Assembly (NCBI GenBank): GCA_030849465.1 | Contig: JARVLF010000018.1 | Span: 682,001 to 746,000, forward strand | DNA: 64,000 nt | Reading direction: 5' to 3' | DNA from: Moesziomyces globuligerus | Lineage: Eukaryota; Basidiomycota; Ustilaginomycetes; Ustilaginales; Ustilaginaceae | Shown: positions 29,120 to 40,400 of the stretch, in pieces | Layout of the letters: each line of letters starts with the position of its first letter | Numbering within the stretch: the first letter of the stretch is position 1 | The notes under the pieces: generated by a model | The model's input: only the letters and a program-made list of their open reading frames with translations | Database searches by the model: none | What the model was told of the DNA's origin: nothing | Position numbers and translations under genes: made by a program

Positions 29120-29293
29120 ATCCACCATCTGCCCCGTGTGCGCGGTGAGCGCTTCTCCAATTCACCTGTCCTCATGTCGACCGGCTGATTTGCGTTTAGG
29201 CGAGAGAGTAGGATGCGATTGCAAAGGTGTAGTGCGACGAGTGAGCGCGCTGAGATGGAGGATGGACGTGCTTGGGGGGACGAGGAGGGTAGT

Positions 29294-29819
29294 CTAGGAG
29301 AGTTTCTCGGTTCCCCAGGCAGAATTGGTCGCAAACTCTTTTGGAGCTATCGGCTCCGTCTGTGCAGCAGGTAGAGAAGGAGAAAGAGATGGGATCAGCA
29401 TCGGAGCGAGTGCGGCGTGTGACTACTCCGACCCGGCCAGGGGTGAGGGACTTACACTTTGTCCTCTCAAGCTGCCGGTGAGGCGTTCGTCGCGCTTCAT
29501 CATCATGCGCTCCCAGTCGTCGAGCGAGTGTCGAATCGGCTGTTGACGATCCAAATCCAGTCTGTCGTCAGTCCCATCTGCGCCACTATGGTCAACTTGG
29601 GTCAGCGAGGCGCTGCTTACCTTGCCGTCCTCGGCGAGTCGGCGCACGACGTTGTATCCGGTACCGGCGACGCCAAACATTACGACGACCATGCCTATCA
29701 ACGTTCCAAGCGGCGAGTCATGACAAGAAAGGGGTCAGTGGATCTGTCGTCCGGGCTGTGGGAACTTGGGGTGAAAGGGACGTACCCATGTGCAGGACAG
29801 CCTCGAAGGGGACGGGCAT
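29294..29819 (-). CDS. NDUFA1: Complex I subunit NDUFA1 / MWFE (85 aa, four exons)
   Basis: A small accessory subunit of mitochondrial NADH:ubiquinone oxidoreductase, with one membrane helix. Exons on the minus strand are 29786-29819, 29621-29694, 29456-29539 and 29294-29359. The introns are 91, 81 and 96 nt, with donors GTACGT, GTAAGC, GTAAGT and acceptors ending GATAG, AACAG, CACAG. The spliced protein starts MPVPFEAVLHMG, then MVVVMFGVAGTGYNVVRR (the membrane helix). It goes on to GKPIRHSLDDWERMMMKRDE, RLTGSLRGQS and EFATNSAWGTEKLS. Fungal MWFE proteins share this whole pattern: MPVPFEAL start, MFGVTG helix, GGK, D-x-WDR-x-MM-x-RD-x-RLTG, RGQ, and an FATNS ending. All four exons join in frame and end at TAG. 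It lies between the Tip20-like stop and the JIP5 promoter. Confidence 0.9.
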
Positions 29820-30307
29820 TTCGGCTGTGAGTGTGTGAGAGAGAGCTGGTCGGACGCGGGTGTGCTGGAGCGAATCTGGAGCCGTTTGCTGATGGGGGGA
29901 ACAGGGCGCGGCGGCGATCACGGATGTTGGTGGCAGCAGAAGGTGATGGCGAGCAAGCTGGGACGATGCCCACACCTTCGTGCGCCTCCGCCCACACGTG
30001 ATCTCATCGGAACCGATCATTTTGCAATCCTTATTTGTGAGAAATGAGGATTGAACATATTGCAGTGAGGCGTCCGTGCACGTTTTTGGTTTGGATTTTT
30101 TAGCCATGTTTTCGGGTGTTGGAATTTGGCTTTCTGTGCGTGGCAAGTGAAGGAAAAAAAGGAGGCTTCACCGTCGATTTGTGGACCCTGTCCTCCTCAT
30201 CACTGTCTGCCCATCTGCTACCATCCGCAACCCTGACTGCCGACCTTGACCACCAGGTGCATCTTGGAACGAACAGAGCGTCGACGCCACGATAGAGCTC
30301 CGCAGCC
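29820..30307. promoter_or_regulatory. Divergent promoter of NDUFA1 and JIP5
   Basis: A 488-bp gap between two genes transcribed outward. The middle (30020-30115) is more AT-rich than its surroundings and contains ATT/AAT-rich stretches. No further gene was seen. Confidence 0.5.
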
Positions 30308-31762
30308 ATGGACATTCCACTGAGCAGCGATGCGCTCGACCTGAGCTTCCATCCGGCGGACGAGACCAACCTGCTCGCCGTCGGCCTCATCTCGGGCAAG
30401 ATCCAGCTGGTCGACTATACCGCCTACCTGTCCAAGCCGTCGTCGTCACGCACGCCCTCTTCGCCTCCATCGAAGAAGGCGCGCTCGTCCACCGAGGCTG
30501 CCGAGGCGGCGGCGGTGGCGGTGGAGCGCAAGCTGTATCGCAAGGTGTGGGTGTCTCGGCCGTCCAAGAAGAGCTGTCGCGGCCTGGCGTTTGCCGCCGA
30601 CGGCGCGCGGATCTACAGCGTCTCCAAGGACAAGGGGCTGTATGCGACGGATACGGAGACGGGCAAGGTGGTGCAGAGCTGGACGGATGTGCACGACGCA
30701 GCGCCGAGCCGGGTGCTGCCGATCGACGAGACCATGGTGGTGACGGGCGATGACGATGGAGTGGTGCGACTCTGGGATCCGAGGAAACCGGGTGGTGCGG
30801 GCGTCAAACCTGTGCGCTCGTGGGATCATCACTTTGACTGGATCACCGACCTGGTCTATCTGCCAGACCTGCCCGTGCCCAAGCCGAGGACCAAGGCCGA
30901 GGCCAAGAAGAGCAAGAGCCAGCTCAAGAAGCAGCGCAAACGCGCGCGGCAAGCTGCGCTCGAACGCTCGCTGCACGCAGCCTCGAACAGCGACAGCGAC
31001 AGCGAGAGCGAGGACGAACCGACCGAATCGCGCTCTCGCTTGATCGTCACCTCGGGCGATGGATCGTTGAGCTCGATCGACCTGCGCACCAGCGGACCGG
31101 AGAGCTTCGAGCAGAGCCAGGACCAGGAGGACGAACTGCTCTCCATCACGCCCGTCCGTCGCTCCTCGAAGCTGGTCGTCGGTACCCAGCTCGGCATCTT
31201 GTCCCTGTGGGCTCCCGCGCACGGATTGCTCGACCACGTAGACCGCGTTCCCGGCCATCCGGCTTCGGTGGACGCGCTCGTCACGCTCGACGACGAAACC
31301 GTGCTCACCGGAAGCTCGGATGGCCTCGTCCGTGTCGTCCAGATCCTCCCCAGCAAACTCCTCGGCGTCATCGCAAGCCACGACGGCCTCCCCGTCGAGA
31401 GGATGAAGAAGAAAGCCAATACCTTGGCCAGCATCGGCCACTCGAACGCCGTCAAACTCACCGACCTCACCCCGCTGCTCGAGGACGACGACGACGCAGA
31501 CGAGCAAGCGCCCATCGGCATCACCAGCCTCCCCTCCGACGACGACGACGAAGACGATGACGACGATGACGAGGAACAAGACGAGGCGGAGGAGGAGGAG
31601 GAGGAAGAGGATGATGAGGCACAGGTTGTGGCCAGCGCAGAAAGTGACTCGGACAACAACGGCGAGGACGACGAGGACGAGGACGACGAGGACGAGGACG
31701 ACGAGGACGAAGATCCAGACGAGACTCGGCGATCCAAGGGCGGATTCTTCGCCGACCTCTGA
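30308..31762 (+). CDS. JIP5: WD-repeat protein JIP5 (WDR55 family), ribosome biogenesis
   Basis: A 484-aa nucleolar WD40 protein; yeast Jip5 and human WDR55 are needed for 60S ribosomal subunit production. The start MDIPLSSDALDLSFHPADETNLLAVGLISGKIQL is the family's first blade. Later blades include SCRGLAFAADGARIYSVSKDKGLYATDTETG, VTGDDDGVVRLWDPR, DWITDLVYLP and VLTGSSDGLVRVVQILPSKLLGVIASHDGLPVERM, the last highly typical of Jip5. A Lys-rich insert at ~198-220 (KKSKSQLKKQRKRARQ) could act as a nucleolar signal. The last ~90 residues include three long Asp/Glu runs, as in many nucleolar proteins. The ATG at 30308 is preceded by CAGCC. The Boi-like gene is head-on, 100 bp past the stop. Confidence 0.92.
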   Translation: MDIPLSSDALDLSFHPADETNLLAVGLISGKIQLVDYTAYLSKPSSSRTPSSPPSKKARSSTEAAEAAAVAVERKLYRKVWVSRPSKKSCRGLAFAADGARIYSVSKDKGLYATDTETGKVVQSWTDVHDAAPSRVLPIDETMVVTGDDDGVVRLWDPRKPGGAGVKPVRSWDHHFDWITDLVYLPDLPVPKPRTKAEAKKSKSQLKKQRKRARQAALERSLHAASNSDSDSESEDEPTESRSRLIVTSGDGSLSSIDLRTSGPESFEQSQDQEDELLSITPVRRSSKLVVGTQLGILSLWAPAHGLLDHVDRVPGHPASVDALVTLDDETVLTGSSDGLVRVVQILPSKLLGVIASHDGLPVERMKKKANTLASIGHSNAVKLTDLTPLLEDDDDADEQAPIGITSLPSDDDDEDDDDDDEEQDEAEEEEEEEDDEAQVVASAESDSDNNGEDDEDEDDEDEDDEDEDPDETRRSKGGFFADL

Positions 31763-31865
31763 TTCCTCGCTGCTCACAAAATGTTCCGACGCGACGACAC
31801 ACATGCCATGCCTCGTGAAACATTCATAATTTGACGGTGGGCCTGGGGATGGCGATGCGGCGAGA

Positions 31866-34800
31866 CTACAGATCGTCGGGCTTGGTGGGTTGGCCCGAGG
31901 TGAGGTTCATGAGGATGGCAGCGTCTCTGGCGGTGAGCTGTTCGGGGTTTGGTCTGGCCTTTGCCCTCTGCGTCCTTGCTCTGCTGGTGGGGCTGGGGGG
32001 TCTAGGAGGAGGGTTCATGCGCTGAGCCTCCTTGAGGCTGATGGTGGCGTTGTTGTAGCTCGAGATGACGGGGAAGGAATGATCGCGACCGATGGTGGAC
32101 TTCATGAGCGCCTTCATCCACTCGCGCACAAGGATGGGATCCTCGGACGAAAAGTAGTGCGGCTTCTCCGACTCGTGCAGGATCTTGAAGCCGTACTTGC
32201 CCGGATTCGTGTTTTCGTCCGCAATCACCTTGTAGCCCTTCATGTTGACGTAGCCCTTGATCTTTTCGGCGCGCGGATCGCGCAGGATGACCAAATCAGG
32301 CCCCTTGAGCGCGAGGTACCGCGGCTTCCACGAGTTGTACCTCTCGCCCTTCTTCTTGATCCATCCCTCGAGATCCACAGGCTGGATGCGCGCCATCACG
32401 GGCCCGCTCGCTGCGACACCCCCCGCGCCCACCGCCGCCGCCGCAGCAGCAGCAGATGACGTCGCTGCAGCACCCGCATCCGCGCCCGCGGAACCGATCG
32501 ACGTCGGCCGCGCAGACTGCGGCATGCTCATGCCCGGACTACCGTTGGTCGGCGCCGCGCCGAGCACGGTGGCACTGCCCGTCGACTGGCGCTGGCGTCG
32601 CGCCGTGTCGCCGTTGGCGTCAAAGTGCGGGCTCGAGGTGGGCAGCGAGATGTGGTCCTTGATGTTGCTCTGCGACGACTGCGAGCTGATGTTGCGCGAG
32701 CTGCGCGCAAAGCCGAGCCGCGAGAGCGTCCCCTTGTTGCCGCGATCCTCCTCGTGGCCACTCGACGGCGGCGCACCCACGCCCACGCCACCCGCCGGCC
32801 CAGGAGGCGGCTTGCGGTTGCGCTGCCCGAGTCCAAAGAAGCTCGAACGGTTGTTCTTCTCGCCCGCGCCCGCCGAGCCCGTCGACTCGCGCTTCCGCGG
32901 CGACGCCGGCAGCGCACCGAGCTTGTCGTCGTACGTGCCGCTCGACGGCGCATAGCGCGGCGTGGCCATGCCGAACTGGCTCGCGCTCGTCGGCGAGAGC
33001 GGCACCTCGCCGCTCGGCACACGCGCTCCGTGACCCTGTCCAGCCTGCTGCGCCTGCCACGCCGCCACGCCCGCCGCACCGCCGTACGCCGCCGCCGCCG
33101 GCGCGCCAAACGAGTCGCGCTCGCCTCCAAAGCTGCCCGGCCGACTCGAACCGGGCGCGTAGCCCTGGTCGAGACTCGTCTCGGCCATGCGCGCGCTCAG
33201 GCTCCGCCCGTCGGCATTGCTGCCGCTCAGCGAGCCACCGTTGTACGGCGAGTAGGACGGCGTGTTGCCCGCACTCCCCGGCGCGATGATCGCCGGACTG
33301 CCCAAGCCGTCCGGCTGGCCCGGCTGCGAAAGCCCGGGCGTCGACGAAGCACCGGACATCTGCAGCCGCAGCTCCTTGATGCCGTTGGCCACCTGGAAGC
33401 GCTTGCCGAACGCCACAATGTCGATCTCCTTGAGGATGTTGATGTCCATCTCGAGCAGCACGTCGCCCGAGATCTCGTGTTCCCGGAACTTGCTCACCAC
33501 CGCCGCCTCGTCCCACCCCTTGGAGCGCGCCCACTCGACCACCTGGTCCACTCCCCACTCGGTCGGATCGCCGCCCACGGCCGAGGTCGCCTTGGCAGGC
33601 TTGGCCGCTGCGCTCGCCTCGTCCGGGGCGATGGCCACCACCGAGGTCGCCACCGGCACTGGCACGGCGGCGGCACCCGTGCCCGTGCCGGCCTCGGTGC
33701 CTGTGCGTGTGCTGTCGCCCGCGACGGAGCGGGTCGACTCGTCCGCCGCTGGGACCGCAGCGACTGCGGGTTCGGGTGCAGAGGCATCGGCGGAGCGGTC
33801 GTGCGACGAGAGCGCGGCGGCTGCACCCGCGAGAGCCACGGCGCCTGTGCCTGCGGCGAGCGCGGGCGCGTGCGACGACGCGGCCTCGTTGGGTGGCACG
33901 CGAACTGCGTCGGCGCCGGGGGCATCGGGCGTGACGGCAGAAGCAAAGTCGCTGGGAGTGAGAGGCGTCGGGCCCGCAGGCGCTGCAGCCGGAGTGGCCA
34001 CGGTAGTTGGTGGAGCCTGGGCGACGAGGACAGCGGGCTGGGCTGGAGGATGCGCCCTTGCGTCGTCCTCGACGATGCCCTGTAGGGTCGGGGTGGGGGG
34101 CTGGATCTCGCGCGCAGCGACGCCGTCGGTGGGGGTGTTGGCGAGGTTGCCAAAGAGCGGGCTGTGGGTCTTGTCCTGAAAGTCGTCGAGCGGGCCGACG
34201 GAGCCCTCGCTGTCGCTCTCGTCGCTCATGTCGACGCCTGCGATGGGCGGCGGCTTGGGCTTTTCCTCGGCGAGATCGATCTCGCCGGCGGCGAACTTTT
34301 CCTGGCGTTCTTTCTCCTTCTGGAGGAGGAGCGCGCGCTGCCTTGCCTCCTCCTGCTCGAACTGGCGCTGTGCCTCTGCGCGCATGCGCTGCTCCTCGAG
34401 CTTCTCGCGCTCTGCGTCGTGGGCGAGGTTCTTCTGCGCGTTGGCGGCGAGTGCGGCGCGCGCGGCGACGGAGCGGCTGGCAAAGTCGTCGTCGTCGGCG
34501 TCGCCGGCGTCGGCGAGGTGGTCCGACTCGGCATCGGTGCGTTCGCTGGTGAACGAGGCGCGCGACGAGTCGGCGGCGGGACGCGCGGGCTTGCGCTCGC
34601 CCTGGAGCTCGGTGAGCGCATTGTCGATGTCGGCCATGGTGGAGTGCATGACGCCGGGCTGATTCGAGGTGGGGCCGGCGCCGTGCGGAGTGCCGAGCGC
34701 ATCGGGAGTGGCGTTGCCCGACGTTGCGCTCAGAGCGAGCGAGCGATCGAGCGTGGTGTAGGTGAAGGGGAAGAGTCCGGTGTGACCGTTTTCGTTGGTG

Positions 34801-34937
34801 CCCTGCCACCAGCCGTCGCCGTATTCGTCGTCCTTCTCGACGACGAGGATGCACTCGCCCGCCTTGAACGAGACCTCGTCCGGATTCTCGGCCTCAAAGT
34901 CGTGCAGCGCCCAGACGCGGTCGACCTTGGACGCCAT
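31866..34937 (-). CDS. Boi-type SH3-SAM-PH polarity scaffold (Boi1/Boi2, Pob1)
   Basis: A 1023-aa scaffold. Boi1/2 in yeast and Pob1 in fission yeast link Cdc42, formins and exocyst at growth sites. Domain order is diagnostic. An SH3 domain lies at ~5-65 (VDRVWALHDFEAENPDEVSF ... GDGWWQGTNENGHTGLFP). A SAM domain lies at ~454-526 (WGVDQVVEWARSKGWDE ... ISGDVLLEMDINILKEIDI). A PH domain lies at ~847-957 (LEGWIKKKGERYNSWKPRYL ... PILVREWMKALMKSTI). A Lys/Arg/Glu-rich coiled coil sits at ~160-220 (EREKLEEQRMRAEAQRQFEQ). The tail carries PPPRPPSPTS, a possible SH3 ligand. Ser/Ala-rich disordered linkers separate the domains. The ATG at 34937 directly begins the SH3 region; in-frame codons further upstream translate as leader sequence. 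Confidence 0.93.
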   Translation of the reverse strand: MASKVDRVWALHDFEAENPDEVSFKAGECILVVEKDDEYGDGWWQGTNENGHTGLFPFTYTTLDRSLALSATSGNATPDALGTPHGAGPTSNQPGVMHSTMADIDNALTELQGERKPARPAADSSRASFTSERTDAESDHLADAGDADDDDFASRSVAARAALAANAQKNLAHDAEREKLEEQRMRAEAQRQFEQEEARQRALLLQKEKERQEKFAAGEIDLAEEKPKPPPIAGVDMSDESDSEGSVGPLDDFQDKTHSPLFGNLANTPTDGVAAREIQPPTPTLQGIVEDDARAHPPAQPAVLVAQAPPTTVATPAAAPAGPTPLTPSDFASAVTPDAPGADAVRVPPNEAASSHAPALAAGTGAVALAGAAAALSSHDRSADASAPEPAVAAVPAADESTRSVAGDSTRTGTEAGTGTGAAAVPVPVATSVVAIAPDEASAAAKPAKATSAVGGDPTEWGVDQVVEWARSKGWDEAAVVSKFREHEISGDVLLEMDINILKEIDIVAFGKRFQVANGIKELRLQMSGASSTPGLSQPGQPDGLGSPAIIAPGSAGNTPSYSPYNGGSLSGSNADGRSLSARMAETSLDQGYAPGSSRPGSFGGERDSFGAPAAAAYGGAAGVAAWQAQQAGQGHGARVPSGEVPLSPTSASQFGMATPRYAPSSGTYDDKLGALPASPRKRESTGSAGAGEKNNRSSFFGLGQRNRKPPPGPAGGVGVGAPPSSGHEEDRGNKGTLSRLGFARSSRNISSQSSQSNIKDHISLPTSSPHFDANGDTARRQRQSTGSATVLGAAPTNGSPGMSMPQSARPTSIGSAGADAGAAATSSAAAAAAAVGAGGVAASGPVMARIQPVDLEGWIKKKGERYNSWKPRYLALKGPDLVILRDPRAEKIKGYVNMKGYKVIADENTNPGKYGFKILHESEKPHYFSSEDPILVREWMKALMKSTIGRDHSFPVISSYNNATISLKEAQRMNPPPRPPSPTSRARTQRAKARPNPEQLTARDAAILMNLTSGQPTKPDDL

Positions 34938-35633
34938 GCTTGCGATCGAAGCAGAGGCGAGCGGCGGCGCTCTCGCAGATGGTGAAGGAGGAGGATGGAC
35001 GCGGGTGGCGAGGGTAGGGTAGGGAGAAGGCGCCACGGAGATGCACGGCACGAGGCGCGAGGAAAGACCGGATGGATGTGGTCGTCGGAACGAACAACGA
35101 AGCCAATGGGAAGGAGACAAGCCGTGCGCCAGTCGGAACTTCGGGAGAGGGGGGGTGAAGGATGGCAGCTGCGCACGTTTGCGGTGGGAGCGAGAAGCAG
35201 TCGAGATGCACCGGGGAGCTGGGCCGCATCGATTGATTGATTGGCTTTGACTCGCCCGGCGCACGGCCAGACGAGCGGCGCACGGCCAGACGAGCGCCGC
35301 ACGCACGCATGCAGCGCCCTCTCAAAGCCAAAGCCCTCTCTCAAGCTCAGCCCACTTGCGCTCCCAAAAAGGCAGTCAAGTTGGTCAAGTCAGTCCAGTC
35401 TGTTCAGCCGCCGCCGCTGCCGCTGCCGCCGCCGCGATTGTTTTCCAATTAGAATCCGATTCAACCGCCGTCCAATTTGTACCCCACCAAATTGGCTCTT
35501 GCAATCTCACACAGTCGTCACACGTTCCACGTTCAGCGTCGCCCTGCCGCCTTCATGCAGTACAGTACCGTATCTCCAAACGAGAGGCTTGCGTGGAAAA
35601 AGTGGTGCAGATGTGGCATGATCCGCGTGCATG
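34938..35633. promoter_or_regulatory. Upstream region of the Boi-like gene, with a 19-bp direct repeat
   Basis: A 696-bp gap between two minus-strand genes: it holds the Boi promoter and the DPH1 3' end. A 19-bp sequence (CGGCGCACGGCCAGACGAG) occurs twice in tandem at 35257-35275 and 35276-35294, next to a short GATT repeat at 35231-35242. A CCG/CTG-rich stretch follows at 35407-35440. Confidence 0.5.
35257..35294. repeat. 19-bp perfect tandem duplication
   Basis: Two identical 19-bp copies back to back, about 320 bp upstream of the Boi-like start codon. Confidence 0.92.
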
Positions 35634-37463
35634 CTATGCAGCGCTGGCTGGGACGGCAGCCTTGGCGCGGTTGCTGCGCATGCTCCTGAGCAGCGCGAGG
35701 TTGGATTTGGCGCCGGCAGGCTTCTTGGCGGGAGCCATGCCGTGGCGCGGCGTCCAAGGTCCGAGCGACGAGTCGCTGTAAAAGTCCATCGGATAGTCGC
35801 CATCGAGCGGGAGGTGCTTGTCCTCCGCCGGCACCTCGGTCTTGTCCCCTGCAGCGGCCCTGGCAGGCGTGCGGCTCATGCCGAGTCCCTCGACGTCCTG
35901 CTGCCAGCCTTTGACCTTCTTGACGCTCACCGCCGCCTCGTACGGGCTGAGCAGCGGTTTGGCGAACGCCGAGCCCCAGTCAATCGACAGCCTCGGACAG
36001 CTCGACTGGATGAACGCGCCCAGATGCTCGCCGAACAGCGCGAGCTTCTGCGGCGAGAGCTCCGAGAGCAGGATCGGCACGTCGGGGATCGGCGGCGAGT
36101 GCTCGGCCAACGACGTGCGCAGCGACTCGAGCACCCGCACGCTCCCCTGCCGTCCCAGCGTACCCAGCACCACTCCCCAACCCGACGGCACCACGCGGCT
36201 ACCTCCCGCCTTAGCCTCCATGCCACCTTGGGCGTGGCGCTGCTGCTGCTGCTGCTGCTTGGCCACCGTGGTTTCCGGATCGAGGTCGAGCGCACCTACG
36301 CTCTCCTGTGCCAGGCGCACCGCCTCGCCGCGCATCTGGCGCATCTCGGCATGGTCGTAGAGCTCGCGCACGAACCGCTTCGTGTACGGATCGTATCGGA
36401 ACGCCGGGATGCGCGGATTGGCGATCATGATCGACTCGAGGTGGAAGCGACCGTCGCCGATGTATACGATCGCATCGATGCTCTCCTTGTCCAGCTTGGG
36501 CGACGTGCATCCGAGCACCTCGCCCGGGCTGAGCGGCTTGACCTGCGGCACCGTCACTCTGTACTTGCCCGAATGCCACGCCTTCCACTTGGCCGCCTGC
36601 GCGATGTGGTCCACCGCACCCGCGTCGGCGCTGCCCGCAGCAAGCAGCAGTCGCTCCGCTGGCGGCTCGCCCGTCACCACCTGGCCGTCGGCGAGGCGGT
36701 GCTGCTGCTCCTCGAGCGCCTCGCGCAGTCCGTGGATCGCATTGATAAACTGCACGGTACCCACGAGCGCCAGATGCGTCGGCACCTCGTCCGCAGCTGC
36801 ACCGCCACCCGCTGCGGCAGACGCGTCCGCGTCGTCGCTGCCGATCTCGAGGCGCGCCCTCCCCGCCGACTCGTCCACCTGCGCGCTCTTGCCCGCTGCG
36901 TTCTGACTACCGCCGAGGATCTTGGCGCGGAATTCGACCTTGTCGCTGGGGAAGTTGGCGCGGATCGTCGCGGCCAGATGCGCGGGATCGATCGAGATCT
37001 CGACAAAGACGTAGAGCGTCTTGATCGCCGTCTGGTCGACGGGCACCAGACAGCTGTGGCCGTAGTGCACCAGCATATCGCAGCCGAGCGCCATGGCGGT
37101 GTAATCGTCGACACAGCACGCGCCATAGGTCACGTCGCCCATGATGACCGTCGTCGCACTCGTGAAACGCTCCACGATGTCGGCGATGCCCGTAGCCCAC
37201 AGCGTCAGACCCTCGGGCATCTGCAGCGCCACGCACGATGCCGAAGCCTTGCGGATGTGGTGGATCGTCTTGTGGATCTCAAAGTTGTAGTTCGAAGGCA
37301 GGATCGAGGCGATCGCCTGGTTCAGCTCCGCATCCTCCAGGATGTCGGCCGGAACGGCATTGGCCATCCGCAGCCTCGATGGGCCTGCCTCGGTATGCTT
37401 GCTGCCGCCACCAGAGCCTTCGGCGGTGAAGCGCTTGCGTGGGTTCTCGGCGTTCGTCTGCAT
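35634..37463 (-). CDS. DPH1: DPH1, 2-(3-amino-3-carboxypropyl)histidine synthase subunit
   Basis: Catalyses the first step of diphthamide formation on elongation factor 2: with Dph2 it transfers the 3-amino-3-carboxypropyl group of S-adenosylmethionine to a histidine, using a radical 4Fe-4S enzyme in the cytosol. The three cluster ligands expected for the family are visible: [12 protein letters not shown] (~C117), [10 protein letters not shown] (~C317) and [11 protein letters not shown] (~C489). Other matches are [28 protein letters not shown], and [19 protein letters not shown]. The 609-aa length exceeds the usual ~420-440. The extra length is an Ala/Asp-rich insert at ~200-300, a Gln run near 400, and a tail ending with the family-typical [18 protein letters not shown] region and a basic extension. 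The ATG at 37461-37463 is the first true start; the frame further upstream opens only with GTG. Confidence 0.93.
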   Translation of the reverse strand: MQTNAENPRKRFTAEGSGGGSKHTEAGPSRLRMANAVPADILEDAELNQAIASILPSNYNFEIHKTIHHIRKASASCVALQMPEGLTLWATGIADIVERFTSATTVIMGDVTYGACCVDDYTAMALGCDMLVHYGHSCLVPVDQTAIKTLYVFVEISIDPAHLAATIRANFPSDKVEFRAKILGGSQNAAGKSAQVDESAGRARLEIGSDDADASAAAGGGAAADEVPTHLALVGTVQFINAIHGLREALEEQQHRLADGQVVTGEPPAERLLLAAGSADAGAVDHIAQAAKWKAWHSGKYRVTVPQVKPLSPGEVLGCTSPKLDKESIDAIVYIGDGRFHLESIMIANPRIPAFRYDPYTKRFVRELYDHAEMRQMRGEAVRLAQESVGALDLDPETTVAKQQQQQQRHAQGGMEAKAGGSRVVPSGWGVVLGTLGRQGSVRVLESLRTSLAEHSPPIPDVPILLSELSPQKLALFGEHLGAFIQSSCPRLSIDWGSAFAKPLLSPYEAAVSVKKVKGWQQDVEGLGMSRTPARAAAGDKTEVPAEDKHLPLDGDYPMDFYSDSSLGPWTPRHGMAPAKKPAGAKSNLALLRSMRSNRAKAAVPASAA

Positions 37464-40400
37464 GATGTCGCTACGGTTCAACGCGGTGTGGTCTGGCCAG
37501 CGAGGTGGTTGATCGTGCGAGGTCGGTGAGGATGAAGGTGTGCCTGCGGCTCGGTCAGGGTCCAAGCTCAAATCTTCCAGCCTACCAAATTCGCAGAGCA
37601 GCTGACACACGCTGACTGGTTTCCATATCTCACGCACGGCCTAACATGAGGCTCTGAGACGAAATTCATCGTGTCTCTCCGCAACGAGGGCAGCTGCTGA
37701 GCCTGAGCCATCCGAGTGGCATGACGTAAACGCCACTCGCCTGCGTCGCGATGCGCTACCCGATCGAGCGTTGCCGACCGCCACGATCTCAAGTGATTGA
37801 GCTGTTGGCCGGTTTGGACGCAATCTCGCCTAGGTCGCGCTTGGCGAAGGCGTCTTGGCTCGGGCGCTAGTGTCGGAGGCTGGCTCCCTCTGGCGGCGGC
37901 GAGCATGCGAGGGCAGATGCGATGCCGCGCACATGGATCGGCAAATCGTCCATCTACGTCTTTGGTGTGCGGTTAGCCTCGTTCGGTTGGTGAGGTGGGT
38001 GATGCGAAGCGTTGGATGGATAGGCGAAGGTGGCGCACCGATCTCGTGGGCTTGGGATCTGGTCGAGCAGGCCCAGAAAGCGCAGACGGCAGAACGAGTC
38101 GATCCGTCACGAGGTGGCATTCAGCTGTCACTCGAAGTCGGCAGCACGAACCATGGCGGATGGAGTAATGGCATGAGAGCCAGCGGCCTTAGGTGGGCCT
38201 TGGGTGGTCTGACTCAGTGGCTGACCGCGGGGTCTCAATCGCCTTGCCTCACCCAGCCACTGTCAGCCACGAGCATCTCAGCTGCTCCACAACAGTGAAT
38301 GTCCTGGATGGCCAGCTCGTTCCTGAAAGCTGAAGCTTCTCGTTCTCCGACCTTTGCAATCATGATGCAGCGACTGTCCTCGAGTCAGACCTAAGCTTGG
38401 TCGGGGGTGGTTGCGATGCTTCGACCAGCTTGTTGAAACTAGGCTAGCTTACGGAGCATGCGCGGGCTCGAGGCGGGGCCGAGGCTGTCGGTCGCCGATC
38501 CAGGAACGGCGTCCAGCAGCACAAGGCGGCACAGCATGCTTAGGTGCTGGCACTAGGGCCGTGTTTCGCCTGGGCCGCTTCCGTCGGCAACAAGGGCGAG
38601 CGCCCGGATTCTCGCATCACGCCCAACGCAGCGCAGCGCCGCGCCGCACGTCATGGGAAAAACGCTCGCCCATTTTCTCGAGCCTGCTCCAAACCAGCGC
38701 TCGCTCTCCCCTAGACTCGACACCTCGCAGCCTTGCTAGCCTTGCTCATTGAAATCGTCTAGAGCCACGCAAAGTGCTCGAACGACTCGCAGCTGGGTGG
38801 GTCCCAATCAATTTCGACCCAGGCGAAGCATGCGGAGCTGGACCATGACGATTCTGGCTCTGTAGCGAAACACACAGCTAAGTTGGGACGTTTGCTCTCT
38901 TGCTACCGATGCATCGCAGCTCCCGAATCTGCAGTGGCCAGGGCCTAATTATAAACTAGACCATTAGGGCAATCCCGCCCGTGCACGGGGACCGGAGGGC
39001 GGCGGCGATCAGGCGTCATCTGTCTCGCGACAGGCTCTGATCTCGTGCGTGAGCGCGGCTGAGTGGACATACGCGTTTGCCAGGAATAGAATGTGCCACC
39101 TCTTGCTGCTCTGCCGAGGCCTTTGCAAAGGAGCCAGGATCAAAAGGGAGAGGGGGAGGTTGAGGGCATGATTTTCTGGCTCGAGCCAGGCAAGCAAGGG
39201 CTAGACTGGAGAAGGAGCGCTGGCTGTCGGCGACTCCCATCCAGCAGGTCGCATCTGTTCCGGACGGCATGCCGTGCATCGCCGTGAATGGCCGAACCAC
39301 AATAGCGAACCTCTCGCGCCTCTCGCGCCTTTGCCGCTGTTGATTTGGCACGCACACACAAAACGCAAAGGTCGCACGCAGCCCAAAAAAACCAAGACCT
39401 CAGTGGTGTTCTGTAGTGTGAAGGGGGGGAGGAGCAGGAAGACAAGATCGGCTATGCAGAAGGGTTGTGCTGCCGCATGCAAGCGCTGCTGGTGACAAGG
39501 AGAGGAGGACAAACGACAACGTGGCTCGGGGGGAGAGGAGAAACAAAACGTCGAGGGTGCAGCGTTGCGAAGACGGAGGTTTTTTTGTTCGCCTGTTCGC
39601 CTGACACCACGCGCGCAGCCGGAGCACTCGTCCGAACTCGCCCGACGCAGTCACTACGGCTCATCCGAGCTGATGGACCAGATTCGCCACCCAGCCAAGA
39701 AGCAGGGCAGAGACTGAGCGGAGACAGCGGAGGTAGGCTGGGACGTGACGGGCGCGATGGGGTCGCGGCCAAGGTGAGTTGAGACGGCATATTAATAATC
39801 GCGCAGCAGCACGCCGGTGTCTCGCGTAACTGAATTTTGGGCTGCGCCCCGTTGCACCACACCCTCCTCTACGACAACAACGACGACGGCAAGGTACGAG
39901 CAGAGCTCTCAACTGGGTGTTGGCGGCCGAAGACGAGGGGACGATGCAAGCTCAGAGCATTCGCCACGGTGGAGACTCGTCGCTTCTAGCCGAAATTTGC
40001 CACCAACCACCAGCTCCACCAGCTCGAGCGCGCACCGTCGCAGTGCAAGGCGAGCTCGTGGCGGCGGTGGTGAGGGTTAGTAATCGCTCTTGTAGCAACC
40101 GGCACCGAAAGCCTCGACCAGCAACCGCGGCTGGTGGTGCAATTTGAATTTGCTGGCCGGGCTAGCGAATGCACCCCGGACTGCAGCCCGAAAGTTTGCA
40201 GCTTGGGCCACGAGCTCCGCCTTGCCGCCTGCAGCTGGGATCGACCCGTTACGGCTCGCACCATGGCGGGATATCGGACCCGCAGGTTGCTCACCAGCTT
40301 ACCACTGGACTGCAGATGGTGAGCGACGGAGCAGCGGTGCAAGGGCGAGCGCGGTGGAGCGAGATGGACAGGCGGGAAGGATCGGATTGCGTTTGTTGTG

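Noticed and set aside
32620..34854. Long alternative minus-strand frame inside the Boi-like gene
   Set aside because: Out-of-frame reading of the disordered region of the Boi-like gene; Arg/Gly-rich, with no SH3, SAM or PH motifs.
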